From: Rheinheimera pacifica | GTDB taxonomy: Bacteria > Pseudomonadota > Gammaproteobacteria > Enterobacterales > Alteromonadaceae | Assembly: GCF_024809855.1 (NCBI RefSeq) | Contig: NZ_JANUEM010000014.1 | Coordinates: forward strand, 45,112 to 109,111 | Length of the DNA stretch: 64,000 nucleotides | Reading direction: 5' to 3' | Part shown: positions 51,274 through 60,296 of the stretch, piece by piece | How positions within the stretch are numbered: position 1 is the first letter of the stretch | How the letters are laid out: each line of letters opens with the position of its first letter | Made by a program: the position numbers and the translations under genes | The notes under the pieces: model-generated | Told to the model about the DNA's origin: nothing | Database searches by the model: none | Seen by the model: only the letters and a program-made list of their open reading frames with translations

Positions 51274-52425
51274 ATGGCAGAGCAAAACAGCGCTCAGGAA
51301 AAGTCGGAGCAACCCACAGCAAAGCGGTTAGAAAAAGGGCAAAAAGAAGGGCAGGTAGCCCGCTCTAAAGAGCTTAATACGGCGGTACTGTTAATGCTGG
51401 GAGTGGCCGGTTTATTGTGGTTTGCCCAGCTGTTTCTGACGCTGTTTATGCAACTGATGCAGCGCAGTTTACAGCTGAACAATGCGATGCTAGCCGATGA
51501 AAAATTGATGCCGCGGGCGATGGGACAAGCTGTAGGCGATATGCTGGCAACTTTGTTCCCGTTTTTGTTTTTGCTGTTTATGGCGATGCTGGTTATTGGC
51601 GGTATGCCAGGAGGCTATATTTTTTCTGCTAAATTATTCAGCCCGCGTTTTAAACAGCTGGATCCGCTAAAAGGGTTGGCCAGAATGGTCAGCCTTAATT
51701 CTTTGGTAGAACTGGCTAAGTCAATTTTAAAGATAGCGCTGCTGGCCGGCTGCCTGTACTTGTTTCTCAGCCAATTATGGCAACGGCTATTAATGTTGCA
51801 GCGGCTGGATGTGAATGCAGCCTTGCAGGAAGGCATGGGCTTACTGGCACTTTGCCTGATGTTGACGGTCACTGCGTTGCTACTGGTCGCCGCAATTGAT
51901 GTACCTTACCAGGCGCATAAAGTTGCGAAAGAACTGAAAATGACCAAGCAGGAAGTAAAAGAAGAGCGTAAATCTGCTGATGGCAGCCCGGAGATAAAAG
52001 GCCGGATCCGCCAGATCCAGTTTCAAATGGCCAACCGGCGTATTGAAGAGCGCGTGCCTAAAGCAGATGTGATCGTAATGAACCCAACGCACTATGCAGT
52101 GGCCATCCGCTACAGCGAAAAAGATGCCAGAGCACCTTATGTGGTCGCCAAAGGCATAGATGAAATGGCGCTGCGGATCAAAGCGGTAGGCCAGCGCCAT
52201 AAGATAGAAGTGTTAGAAGTGCCGGTGCTGGCGCGGGCTATTTATTATTCCACCCGCGTGGATCAGGAAGTGCCTAAAGGCTTGTATACGGCAATAGCCT
52301 ATGTATTGACCTACGTAATGCAGTTAAAAGCCTACAAATATGGCCGTGGCCAGCAACCTGCACCGTTGCCTGCGCTGGATATTCCGAAATCGTTGTTAGA
52401 CAACGCTAATGTCAGAGGTAGTTAA
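51274..52425 (+). CDS. flhB: FlhB, export specificity switch (lateral)
   Basis: In this 383-residue protein an N-terminal charged segment (SAQEKSEQPTAKRLEKGQKE) precedes four membrane helices. A cytoplasmic domain follows with the self-cleavage site NPTH at residues 270-273 (VIVMNPTHYAVAIRY). It switches export from rod/hook to filament substrates in contact with FliK. The length is ordinary, with a slightly long tail after the switch domain. Confidence 0.96.
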   Translation: MAEQNSAQEKSEQPTAKRLEKGQKEGQVARSKELNTAVLLMLGVAGLLWFAQLFLTLFMQLMQRSLQLNNAMLADEKLMPRAMGQAVGDMLATLFPFLFLLFMAMLVIGGMPGGYIFSAKLFSPRFKQLDPLKGLARMVSLNSLVELAKSILKIALLAGCLYLFLSQLWQRLLMLQRLDVNAALQEGMGLLALCLMLTVTALLLVAAIDVPYQAHKVAKELKMTKQEVKEERKSADGSPEIKGRIRQIQFQMANRRIEERVPKADVIVMNPTHYAVAIRYSEKDARAPYVVAKGIDEMALRIKAVGQRHKIEVLEVPVLARAIYYSTRVDQEVPKGLYTAIAYVLTYVMQLKAYKYGRGQQPAPLPALDIPKSLLDNANVRGS

Positions 52426-52428
52426 ACA

Positions 52429-54501
52429 GTGAACTGGCGTACTCTTACCCAACCTTATACCGCTATTCCCATACTGCTGCTGGCCATTCTGGCGATGGTG
52501 GTATTACCGTTACCGGCCTGGATGCTGGACGCGCTGTTTACCTTCAATATAGTGCTGTCGGTGATTGTGCTGCTGGTAGCCGTTTCAAGTAAAAAGCCAT
52601 TGGACTTTTCGGTATTTCCTACCGTGCTGCTGGTGGCAACGCTGATGCGGCTGACGCTGAATATTGCCTCTACCCGGGTAGTATTGCTACATGGCCATGA
52701 GGGGACAGACGTTGCTGGCCGGGTGATCCAGGCCTTTGGTGAGGTAGTCATTGGCGGCAACTATGTTGTCGGTATGGTGGTATTTATTATTCTGATGGTG
52801 ATTAACTTTGTGGTTATCACCAAAGGTGGCGAGCGTATTTCAGAGGTGGCTGCCCGTTTTACGCTGGACGCTTTACCCGGCAAGCAAATGGCCATAGATG
52901 CCGATATGAACGCCGGTTTGATTGGCCCGGAACAAGCCAAAGAGCGGCGTAATGAAGTTGCCCGCGAAGCAGATTTTTACGGGTCAATGGATGGTGCGTC
53001 CAAGTTTGTCCGTGGTGATGCGATTGCCGGTTTAGTTATTCTGGTCATTAACCTGCTTGGTGGTATCAGCATCGGGGTATTCCAGCACGGTCTGAGCATG
53101 GGTGAGGCGTTTCAACGCTTTGCGTTACTCACCATAGGTGATGGCCTGGTAGCTCAGATCCCATCGTTACTGCTGGCCGTTGCGGCAGCAATTATCGTCA
53201 CCCGGATGAATGACGAAGGCGAAATGTCTGATGAGGTAGGCAAACAGCTGCTGGCCTCTCCCAGAGTGTTGCTGACTACCGGCGGTATTATGTTGATCCT
53301 GGGGCTGGTGCCGGGTATGCCGGCGCTGGCTTTTATCAGCTTTGGCCTGCCTCTGGTATACGTAGCCTGGCGTTTACAACAGCAGGTAGATAAAGGCGAG
53401 TTGGTTCAGGCAGAGCTGTTAACCGAAAGCATAGCGCAAACGCCAAAAGCACTGGGCTGGGACGACATTCCACATATTGACCGTTTATCAATAGAGCTGG
53501 GCTTTCGTCTGGTGTATCTGGCCGACAAAGATAAAGGCGAAGAACTGGTGCAAACCTTACGCGGTATCCGCAAAACGCTGTCAGAGCAAAGTGGCTTTTT
53601 ATTACCGGAAGTACGGGTACGCGACAATCTGCAGCTAAACCCGCAGGAATACCGTATTAAACTGGCCGGGGTGCCGTTAGCCAGTGGCCGGTTAAACCCG
53701 CAGCAGTTGCTGGCACTTAACACCGGCGAAATTTATGGTCAGCTTGACGGTGAAATTACCCGTGACCCGGCTTATGGCCTCGAAGCGGTATGGGTTGACA
53801 ACAATACCCGCGCCAAGGCACTGAACCTGGGTTATTCGGTGGTGGATCTGGCGACTATTATTGCTACCCATGCCGGCAAGGTTATTAAAGAAAATTTGTC
53901 TGAGCTGTTTGTTTATGAAGACGTAAAGCAGCTGAATAAACGGCTGGCGGCAGTAGCACCGGTGCTGGCAGAAGCGTTGGATAAAGCACTCAGTGCCACT
54001 GTACAGTTAAAAGTATACCGGCTGATGCTGCGGGAACAGGTAAGCCTGGGCGATATTCTGACCATCGCCAGCACCTTACTGGACAGCAGCGAAGTAACCA
54101 AAGATCCTATTTTACTTACCTCAGACGTGCGCTGTGCGCTGCAGCGGGCGTTGGTGCGGCAAATAAGCGGTGATAAAGATGAACTGGCCGCCTTTACGCT
54201 GGATGAAAAGCTGGAACAAACCTTACAGAGTGCGCTGAACCAGGCCATGCAGGCCGGTAAAGTTGCGTTAGACAGTTTTCCGGTAGCGCCCAATCTGTTA
54301 AGCCAGTTTCAGCGCAATATGCCACTTATCTGCAGCCAGATGCAGCAACAGGGTAATACTCCGGCATTAGTGGTAGTGCCACAATTACGGCCTTTGCTAG
54401 CGCGCTATGCCCGCACTTTTACACAAAACTCGCTGGCAGTGCTTTCATATAATGAAATCCCGGAAACATTACGGGTAAATGTAATAGGTACACTGGGCTG
54501 A
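52429..54501 (+). CDS. flhA: FlhA, export apparatus protein (lateral)
   Basis: This 690-residue protein starts at GTG 52429, 3 bp after flhB. It has eight membrane helices in the first 330 residues, including the conserved cytoplasmic loop (ITKGGERISEVAARFTLDALPGKQMAIDADMNAG). A large cytoplasmic domain that docks chaperones and substrates follows. It forms the nonameric ring of the export gate. It is the last gene of the operon that begins at 43308. A short GTGCTG/CAGCAC hairpin at 54532-54546 has no T run and is a doubtful terminator. Confidence 0.96.
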   Translation: MNWRTLTQPYTAIPILLLAILAMVVLPLPAWMLDALFTFNIVLSVIVLLVAVSSKKPLDFSVFPTVLLVATLMRLTLNIASTRVVLLHGHEGTDVAGRVIQAFGEVVIGGNYVVGMVVFIILMVINFVVITKGGERISEVAARFTLDALPGKQMAIDADMNAGLIGPEQAKERRNEVAREADFYGSMDGASKFVRGDAIAGLVILVINLLGGISIGVFQHGLSMGEAFQRFALLTIGDGLVAQIPSLLLAVAAAIIVTRMNDEGEMSDEVGKQLLASPRVLLTTGGIMLILGLVPGMPALAFISFGLPLVYVAWRLQQQVDKGELVQAELLTESIAQTPKALGWDDIPHIDRLSIELGFRLVYLADKDKGEELVQTLRGIRKTLSEQSGFLLPEVRVRDNLQLNPQEYRIKLAGVPLASGRLNPQQLLALNTGEIYGQLDGEITRDPAYGLEAVWVDNNTRAKALNLGYSVVDLATIIATHAGKVIKENLSELFVYEDVKQLNKRLAAVAPVLAEALDKALSATVQLKVYRLMLREQVSLGDILTIASTLLDSSEVTKDPILLTSDVRCALQRALVRQISGDKDELAAFTLDEKLEQTLQSALNQAMQAGKVALDSFPVAPNLLSQFQRNMPLICSQMQQQGNTPALVVVPQLRPLLARYARTFTQNSLAVLSYNEIPETLRVNVIGTLG

Positions 54502-54680
54502 CCTAATATGTTGTTGGCCCGGGCTGTCATCGTGCTGTCACAGCACTGCGGTATGCTGAATAATGTATTTAGATAGTTGTGCAGGTTTTATAAATAGTTA
54601 GTCATTTTTAAATAAGATCTGGTCTGAGCAGTTGAGGCAGAAAAGTGGTTAAATATGTAACAATTTGGGGTTTTAACTAT

Positions 54681-54708
54681 ATGATCTTTAAGATCATGAA
54701 AGATCTTT
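54681..54708. promoter_or_regulatory. Two adjacent palindromes upstream of the riboswitch leader
   Basis: ATGATCTT-T-AAGATCAT (54681-54697) and AAAGATCTTT (54699-54708) are perfect palindromes with a GATC core in an AT-rich gap. A TTGACT -35-like element follows at 54716, but its -10 is poor. They are plausible operators for the motY-lafK-fliE operon. Confidence 0.4.
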
Positions 54709-54766
54709 TTAAAGTTTGACTTGCCAGACAATAGTAATTTAGATATCTTTTATATTATTCAGTTTA

Positions 54767-54797
54767 GGTTCATAAATCATTTTATGTTTTATGAACC
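54767..54797 (+). promoter_or_regulatory. 10-bp inverted repeat just before the riboswitch
   Basis: GGTTCATAAA (54767-54776) and TTTATGAACC (54788-54797) form a perfect inverted repeat with an 11-nt spacer. The riboswitch P1 stem begins 2 nt later. It could be a hairpin in the leader RNA or a protein-binding site at the promoter. Confidence 0.5.
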
Positions 54798-54798
54798 G

Positions 54799-54901
54799 GT
54801 TAAGACAATTAAAAGGCAAACTGCACCGAAAGGGCAGGACGCAAAGCCTCCGGTCTACGGCGTTTAATAACGTTATGATAGCGGGGTTGCATTAGCTTGG
54901 C
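54799..54901 (+). promoter_or_regulatory. Cyclic di-GMP-I (GEMM-I) riboswitch upstream of motY-lafK-fliE-J
   Basis: The conserved GEMM-I core is present in order: GGCAAAC (54815), a GAAA tetraloop (54828), GGACGCAAAGCC (54837-54848), CCGGTCTA tetraloop receptor (54850-54857), and TAGCGGGGTTGC (54879-54890). GGC at 54815 can pair with GCC at 54846, and the outer stem GTTAAG/CTTGGC (54799/54896) can close it with two wobble pairs. By alignment the guanine equivalent to Vc2 G20 is retained, which favours c-di-GMP over cGAMP. The first start codon is GTG 55043, 141 nt downstream. I see no clear terminator between, so control could be on translation or through a weak stem. Confidence 0.92.
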
Positions 54902-55042
54902 GCCATCCTCGTGATGTGTCTCTGCCTGCGCGGCTGCCCGCGTTAGTGCCGGGCGCTTTCTATGCAGTTTTCCTTTTATTTTCTTAAGCCAGTGGCGTAT
55001 CGCATTGCGATACAGGTTACGGTTAAATAAAAGGGTATCAAT

Positions 55043-55897
55043 GTGTCTTGGTTTTCTCTTAGCTTGTGGTTCAGCACTTCTGCAATTGGCACTGCCATTG
55101 CGGGCTCTGTGCTGATCCAGCCAGCCGAGCAGGCGCAGTGGCAGCTTGACAGCAGCGCCTTTCATTGCCGTTTACAGCAGCGGGTTAGCGGGCTGGGCCA
55201 GGTGAGCTTTGCGCTGGAACCCGGCCAGCCGTTACAGCTTGACGTTGAACTGGCGCAGCCTTACCCCGCTTTAGAGCAAGCCACTGTTGCCGCCCGCAAT
55301 GCTGATTGGCAACCTGATGTTATCCAACTGGAAAGCCTGCCTTATATCGCCGAGCTGTATCACGATAGCCGGGTAAGCTTCTTACAGGCCGCATTACCGT
55401 TATTTCAGCAAGTGCAGGCTGGTGCCTGGCTGCAGTTTGAGCTGGGTAATAGCCGGCAGCAGCAACAGTTATTACTTACCAGTGTGCGAGGCCATGAGGC
55501 GGTAGAGCAGTTTCGCGGTTGTGTGGCAAAAATGTCGCCGTTGTCCTGGCAGCAGGCCCGTGACACTGACATTGTTTTTGCCTCAGGCCAAAGTGTGGTT
55601 GACCGTACGCAATTGCCGGTATTGCAAAAACTGGCGCGTTATCTGCAGCTTGACCCTTCTGTTAAGAAAATTCTGATTGATGGCCATACCGACGACGTTG
55701 GCACGGCATTGGCTAACCGGCAACTATCAAAAGAAAGGGCCGATGATGTGGCTGCCCGCCTGATAGAGCTGGGGGTAAAAGCCAGCATGCTGGAAGTACG
55801 CGCCCATGGTAACCGTTATCCGTTGCTGCACAGCCAGGGTAAGGCTGAGCAGTCTCATCGCCGGGTGTCCATCCGGTTAATCCGAACCACTTCCTGA
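55043..55897 (+). CDS. motY: MotY-like stator-associated OmpA-family protein (lateral)
   Basis: This 284-residue protein starts at GTG 55043 with AAGGG 7 nt upstream; an ATG at 55041 is out of frame. A hydrophobic N-terminus (about 1-21) acts as signal peptide. The N-terminal domain has the MotY-type cysteine pair (FHCRLQQ and FRGCVAK). The C-terminal OmpA-like peptidoglycan-binding domain has ILIDGHTDDVG and RRVSIRLI. MotY forms the periplasmic T-ring that holds the stator. A motY before lafK is also what I recall from Vibrio lateral loci. It is the first gene behind the c-di-GMP riboswitch. Confidence 0.88.
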   Translation: MSWFSLSLWFSTSAIGTAIAGSVLIQPAEQAQWQLDSSAFHCRLQQRVSGLGQVSFALEPGQPLQLDVELAQPYPALEQATVAARNADWQPDVIQLESLPYIAELYHDSRVSFLQAALPLFQQVQAGAWLQFELGNSRQQQQLLLTSVRGHEAVEQFRGCVAKMSPLSWQQARDTDIVFASGQSVVDRTQLPVLQKLARYLQLDPSVKKILIDGHTDDVGTALANRQLSKERADDVAARLIELGVKASMLEVRAHGNRYPLLHSQGKAEQSHRRVSIRLIRTTS

Positions 55898-55914
55898 GCA
55901 GGATCTGACTAACC

Positions 55915-57228
55915 ATGAATTCACCCTACGTACTATGGATAGACTCACATAAACCCGCTGCCGAGATACAGCAATGTATCAGTGCTGAAGGGTATTGTTT
56001 ATTACACACCCACTCTGTGACTGAGATAATCAGCCTGTGCCATGACTACCAGCCAGCACTGGTATTTATTGACAGTGGCATGCCGCAAATGACACTACCG
56101 GATCTGGTAACACTGGTTTACCGCAAGCTACCTGCGGCGCAAATTATCAGTATGGTAAACAACGACCAAAGTGAATTGGCTTCAGATACCTTACAAAGCG
56201 GCGCTATTGATTATTTACTTAAACCTTTTTTTGCCTCGCAGTTAAAAACCTCAATCCGTAACGCTACGGCCATGAGTAAGGGGCTGAAAGATTTAGTGGC
56301 CGTGTCGCATGCCAGCCGTCAGATCCTGCAACTGGCGAACCGGGCTGCGCAGACTGAAGCCAGCGTGTTGATCCTGGGCGAGTCGGGCACAGGTAAAGAG
56401 CGGTTGGCGCAGTTTATTCACCAGGCATCAGACCGCGCCGGTAAACCTTTTATTGCTGTTAATTGCGCGGCTATTCCGGAACATATGCTTGAGGCCATGC
56501 TGTTTGGTTACAACAAGGGCGCTTTTACCGGCGCTGTCAGCCAGCAAATTGGCAAATTTGAGGCTGCCAACGGCGGCAGCATTTTACTGGATGAAATTTC
56601 TGAGTTACCCCTGGCCCTGCAGGCCAAACTATTACGGGTACTGCAAGAGCGGGAATTGGAACGCCTTGGCAGTAACAACCGCATTAAGCTGGATATCCGC
56701 GTTATTGCTGCCAGCAATAAAAATTTACGCACTCAGGTAGAACACGGGCTATTTCGCGAAGACTTATTCTACCGGCTGGATGTTTTGCCACTAAGCTGGC
56801 CGGCACTGCGCGAGCGGCGTGATGATATTTTGCCACTGGCAGAGTTTTTTATTAATAAATACGGTAACGGCAAATACCGTTTAAGCCGCAGCGCGGCCGA
56901 CGTGATGCTGCAATACAACTGGCCGGGTAATGTGCGTGAGCTGGAAAATGTTATGCAGCGAGCCCTGGTTATGGCGCGCGGCATCGAACTGCAGATAGCC
57001 GATCTGAATTTACCGCAATGCCACCCGCAGGCTGCCGCTATTTGTGCCAGCCTGCTTAAGCAAAGTAAGAAAAATGCCGAGTTTGATTACATTCTCGATG
57101 TACTGAACAAGTGTAATGGCCACCGCACCCGCACGGCACAGGCGCTGGGTGTGAGTACCCGCGCTCTGCGCTACAAATTAGCTGCTATGCGTGAGCATGG
57201 TGTAGACATAGACGCATTAGCTTCTTAA
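55915..57228 (+). CDS. lafK: LafK-type sigma-54-dependent activator of lateral flagellar genes
   Basis: This 437-residue enhancer-binding protein has a degenerate receiver-like domain (about 1-115; LVFIDSGMP keeps one aspartate but the acidic pair at the first strand is reduced). An AAA+ domain has Walker A GESGTGKE at 155-162 and the sigma-54 contact motif GAFTGA at 202-207. A Fis-type helix-turn-helix ends the protein (NKCNGHRTRTAQALGVSTRALRYKL). It should activate the two sigma-54 promoters found here, at 20432 and 43254. It lies under the c-di-GMP riboswitch, 17 bp after motY, so the second messenger could set the level of the master regulator. Confidence 0.93.
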   Translation: MNSPYVLWIDSHKPAAEIQQCISAEGYCLLHTHSVTEIISLCHDYQPALVFIDSGMPQMTLPDLVTLVYRKLPAAQIISMVNNDQSELASDTLQSGAIDYLLKPFFASQLKTSIRNATAMSKGLKDLVAVSHASRQILQLANRAAQTEASVLILGESGTGKERLAQFIHQASDRAGKPFIAVNCAAIPEHMLEAMLFGYNKGAFTGAVSQQIGKFEAANGGSILLDEISELPLALQAKLLRVLQERELERLGSNNRIKLDIRVIAASNKNLRTQVEHGLFREDLFYRLDVLPLSWPALRERRDDILPLAEFFINKYGNGKYRLSRSAADVMLQYNWPGNVRELENVMQRALVMARGIELQIADLNLPQCHPQAAAICASLLKQSKKNAEFDYILDVLNKCNGHRTRTAQALGVSTRALRYKLAAMREHGVDIDALAS

Positions 57229-57235
57229 GGAATTT

Positions 57236-57556
57236 ATGATGATTTCACCAATAAACAGCCAGAGCCAGATGCTGGAGATGATGACAGCATTGCAGCAGGC
57301 TGCCAGTAATGAGCGCATTGCACCGGCTAATAATGACAGCGGCATCGGTAGCGACTTTTCACAGGTGATCCGCTCAATCAACCAGCAGCAGAATATTGCC
57401 GCCGACATGATGACGGCAGTAGACACCGGCCAGTCTGACGATGTGGTGGGCGCTATGATAGCCAGCCAGAAAGCCAGTTTAAGTTTCTCCATGCTGCTGC
57501 AGGCGCGTAATAAAGTACTGAGCGGCATTGATGATGTAATGCGGATGTCACTGTAA
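57236..57556 (+). CDS. fliE: FliE, MS-ring/rod junction protein (lateral)
   Basis: This 106-residue protein has the conserved FliE C-terminal half (DFSQVIRSINQQQNIAADMMTAVDTGQSDDVVGAMIASQKASLSF, LQARNKVL). It joins the MS-ring to the rod and is an early export substrate. It starts 7 bp after lafK with an AAGGAA ribosome site and heads the fliEFGHIJ series. Confidence 0.93.
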   Translation: MMISPINSQSQMLEMMTALQQAASNERIAPANNDSGIGSDFSQVIRSINQQQNIAADMMTAVDTGQSDDVVGAMIASQKASLSFSMLLQARNKVLSGIDDVMRMSL

Positions 57557-57566
57557 GGACAATGTA

Positions 57567-59294
57567 ATGAAAGGCGAAGTGATAAAAAAAATGCCTGCTG
57601 CACATATTGAGGGCAACTTTCGCGAGAAAGTCATTAACTTGTCCAGCAGGTTTAACCGGTTACCGGGTGGCGACCGCAGCATAGCCTCTATCGCTTTGCT
57701 GGCCACTCTGGTGGCGGCGACGATAGTACTGATTTTATGGACTTCAGCTAAAAACTATGTGCCTTTGTATGGCAATCAGGAGCATTACGACAAAGCCGGT
57801 ATTCTGGAAGTGCTCGACAAAGAAAAAGTCGCCTTTCGGATTGATACCGACACCGGCAATATTATGGTGCCGCAGGATCGTCTGGCAGATGCCCGTATTA
57901 CGCTGGCTGCACGCGGTATTAAAGCTGCCATGCCAGAGGGATTGTCAACCATCGGTGAGAAAGTGACGATGGGTACCAGCCAGTTTATGGAGTCTATGCA
58001 ATACCAGCATGCACTGGAAGGCGAACTGGCCCGTACCATTATTACTATGGATGGTGTGCGTAACAGCCGGGTGCATCTGGCTGTGCCTAAACGCAATTTA
58101 TTTGTTGGCCGCCAGGAAGAAAAATCTGCTGCTTCAGTAATGGTTGATTTAGCGCCGGGCTATGAGCTTAAACCAACTCAGGTTGAAGCAATTGTCAGCC
58201 TGATCAGTGGCAGTGTGCCGGGGCTGGACCCACGCAAAGTATCGGTAGTAGATCAGCGTGGTAAGTTGCTTACCGGCGAATTGTACGACGATGCCCCGAT
58301 TGGCAAGGAAACAGACAAAAAACTGGCTTTTATTCAAAAGCTGGAACGTAATATTGAGCAACGTGCCGCCATTATGCTGCTGCCTATTCTGGGTGATGGT
58401 AACTACCGGATCCAGGTATCGTCAGACGTTGATTTTAGTGTGATAGAAGAAACCCGCGAAGTGGTAGACCCAGCCTCGGTCATGCGGTCTGAATCAATAA
58501 AAACCGATACCATGCTTGATCAACTGGCAATGGGCATTCCCGGTTCGCTGGCAAATCAACCGCCATTACCAGCTAATCAGCAAGCCGATGATAATAACCA
58601 GCGTACTTCAGAGCGCAATGAAAGCAGCCGCCAGTTTGACAACGGCCGTGCAGTCACGCACACCCGCTTTGAAGTGGGCCGGTTAAAGTCGATGAGCGTG
58701 TCGGTGCTGGTAAATGAAGCTGCTGCAGGCGATACCGGCTGGACTCAGCCTCAGTTACAGCAACTGGGTGAAATGGTAAAAACGGCCACCGGTTTTCAGG
58801 CCGAGCGTGGCGATCAGTTTAATATTACCAGTTTTGGTTTTGTTGCTGCAGAGCTATCAGGCGAGCCGCAGGCAGGCCTACCCTGGTGGCAGTTACCTGA
58901 AGTAAAAGAATATGCCCGCTATGTATTTGGCAGTTTAATCGCGCTGGCGTTGATCCTGTTTGGCGTGCGGCCTTTGGTTAACCATCTGATCTCGGGTAAA
59001 AAGCAGCGCGAACCGGAAACCGACCACGCTTACGCCACCTTGCCGGATGAACCACTGGCAGCACTGAATGCACAAGCAAATGTAAAAAATACCGCAGACA
59101 GCAATGCTGATGCCGCTCAGAGTGATATACCACAACCGGGTTTTAACGCCATTAATCTGCCTAAAATTGGTTCTGAATTTGCTGAGCAAATCAGCCATAT
59201 GCAGCTTTTGGCCAGTAAAGAATCTGACCGGGTAACCGCAGTGATTAAATATTGGGTAGAGCGAGGAGTCAGCATTGAATCAACTAAGGTCTGA
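57567..59294 (+). CDS. fliF: FliF, MS-ring protein (lateral)
   Basis: This 575-residue protein has two membrane helices (about residues 43-63 and 452-470) flanking a large periplasmic region. It carries the FliF signatures YQHALEGELARTI, VRNSRVHLAVPKRNLF and KVSVVDQRGKLL. The C-terminal cytoplasmic tail binds FliG. Its last 20 bp overlap the start of fliG, implying coupled translation. Confidence 0.95.
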   Translation: MKGEVIKKMPAAHIEGNFREKVINLSSRFNRLPGGDRSIASIALLATLVAATIVLILWTSAKNYVPLYGNQEHYDKAGILEVLDKEKVAFRIDTDTGNIMVPQDRLADARITLAARGIKAAMPEGLSTIGEKVTMGTSQFMESMQYQHALEGELARTIITMDGVRNSRVHLAVPKRNLFVGRQEEKSAASVMVDLAPGYELKPTQVEAIVSLISGSVPGLDPRKVSVVDQRGKLLTGELYDDAPIGKETDKKLAFIQKLERNIEQRAAIMLLPILGDGNYRIQVSSDVDFSVIEETREVVDPASVMRSESIKTDTMLDQLAMGIPGSLANQPPLPANQQADDNNQRTSERNESSRQFDNGRAVTHTRFEVGRLKSMSVSVLVNEAAAGDTGWTQPQLQQLGEMVKTATGFQAERGDQFNITSFGFVAAELSGEPQAGLPWWQLPEVKEYARYVFGSLIALALILFGVRPLVNHLISGKKQREPETDHAYATLPDEPLAALNAQANVKNTADSNADAAQSDIPQPGFNAINLPKIGSEFAEQISHMQLLASKESDRVTAVIKYWVERGVSIESTKV

Positions 59295-60294
59295 ACATAG
59301 CCGCACTATTACCGATTTAGATCGGGCGGCCATATTGCTGCTAAGCATGGGCGAAGAAAATGCCGCCGGTATTATTAAAAAGCTCAGCCGGCATGAAGTG
59401 CGGGCGTTGTCAGAGCGGATGGCGAAGATCACCAACGTAACGCAGGACGACGTAGCATTAATTTTAAACGATTTTTTTGACTGCTACCGCAGTGAAAGCG
59501 GAGTCAGTGGTGCTTCAAGGCTGTATCTGGAGCGGGCGCTGGACAAAGCCGTTGGCCGTAAGCTGGCGCGTGGCATGCTGGATGATATTTACGGCGGCGC
59601 ACTGGCGGATGATTTACGCCGGCTGGAATGGGTACCGCCTGAGTTATTGGCACGCTTTTTAGAGCAGGAGCATGTGCAAATGCAGGCATTGTTGCTGGCA
59701 TTTTTACCGCCCGAGCAAGCCTCTGCCGTTATTGCGCTGTTTCCTAAACAAAAGCATGACGACATTCTGTTTCGTATTGCCAGCCTGCGTGAAGTTAGTG
59801 AACACGTAATGGATGATTTACGCCATACACTGGAAGCCTGCATTGAATTTGTTGGCGAACAGGTAGGTGCCCGCGTTAATGGCGTGGAAAAAGTGGCAGA
59901 AATTATGAACCGTTACAACGGCAATAAAGCTGAAGTAATGGAACTGCTAAAGCAGCATAACGCTGAAACGGCCGAAGCTGTGCAGGACAAAATGTACGAC
60001 TTTGCCTCACTGGCACGGCAAAGCGAAGATGTGCTGGCGTACTTACTGAACGAAATACCGGACGAGCTATGGGTAGTGGCATTAAAAGGCTGCGAACCGG
60101 CCATGCTGGACAGCATTATGTCGGCCCTGCCAAAACGGCTGGCGCAGGTTTACCGCCAGCAAATTGAAGGCACCAAAGCGCAAACGGTTACCAAAGTTGA
60201 AGCAGCCCGGGCCGAAATAATGCGCATGATCCGCCAGATGATGGCCAAAGGCGAAGTAGATTACCGCTTATACGAAGAAGCAACGCTGGGATAA
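59275..60294 (+). CDS. fliG: FliG, rotor switch protein with TTG start (lateral)
   Basis: The best start is TTG 59275, placed 6 bp after GAGGAG, giving 339 residues and a 20-bp overlap with fliF. N-terminal (LDRAAILLLSMGEENAAGIIKKLS), middle and C-terminal domains are all present. The middle-domain EHPQ motif reads EHVQ here. In the C-terminal torque helix the acidic pair that contacts MotA aligns as Glu-Asp (RQSEDVLAYLL). FliG transmits stator torque to the MS-ring. The rare start codon may keep its level low relative to FliF. Confidence 0.93.
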   Translation: MNQLRSEHSRTITDLDRAAILLLSMGEENAAGIIKKLSRHEVRALSERMAKITNVTQDDVALILNDFFDCYRSESGVSGASRLYLERALDKAVGRKLARGMLDDIYGGALADDLRRLEWVPPELLARFLEQEHVQMQALLLAFLPPEQASAVIALFPKQKHDDILFRIASLREVSEHVMDDLRHTLEACIEFVGEQVGARVNGVEKVAEIMNRYNGNKAEVMELLKQHNAETAEAVQDKMYDFASLARQSEDVLAYLLNEIPDELWVVALKGCEPAMLDSIMSALPKRLAQVYRQQIEGTKAQTVTKVEAARAEIMRMIRQMMAKGEVDYRLYEEATLG

Positions 60295-60296
60295 CT

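Noticed and set aside
54532..54546. Terminator after flhA
   Set aside because: The 6-bp hairpin GTGCTG/CAGCAC is not followed by a T run, so I did not annotate it as a terminator.
54809..55165. A 118-codon minus-strand open frame
   Set aside because: It runs antisense to the c-di-GMP riboswitch and the start of motY. The conserved RNA explains the sequence, and there is no ribosome site or recognisable family.
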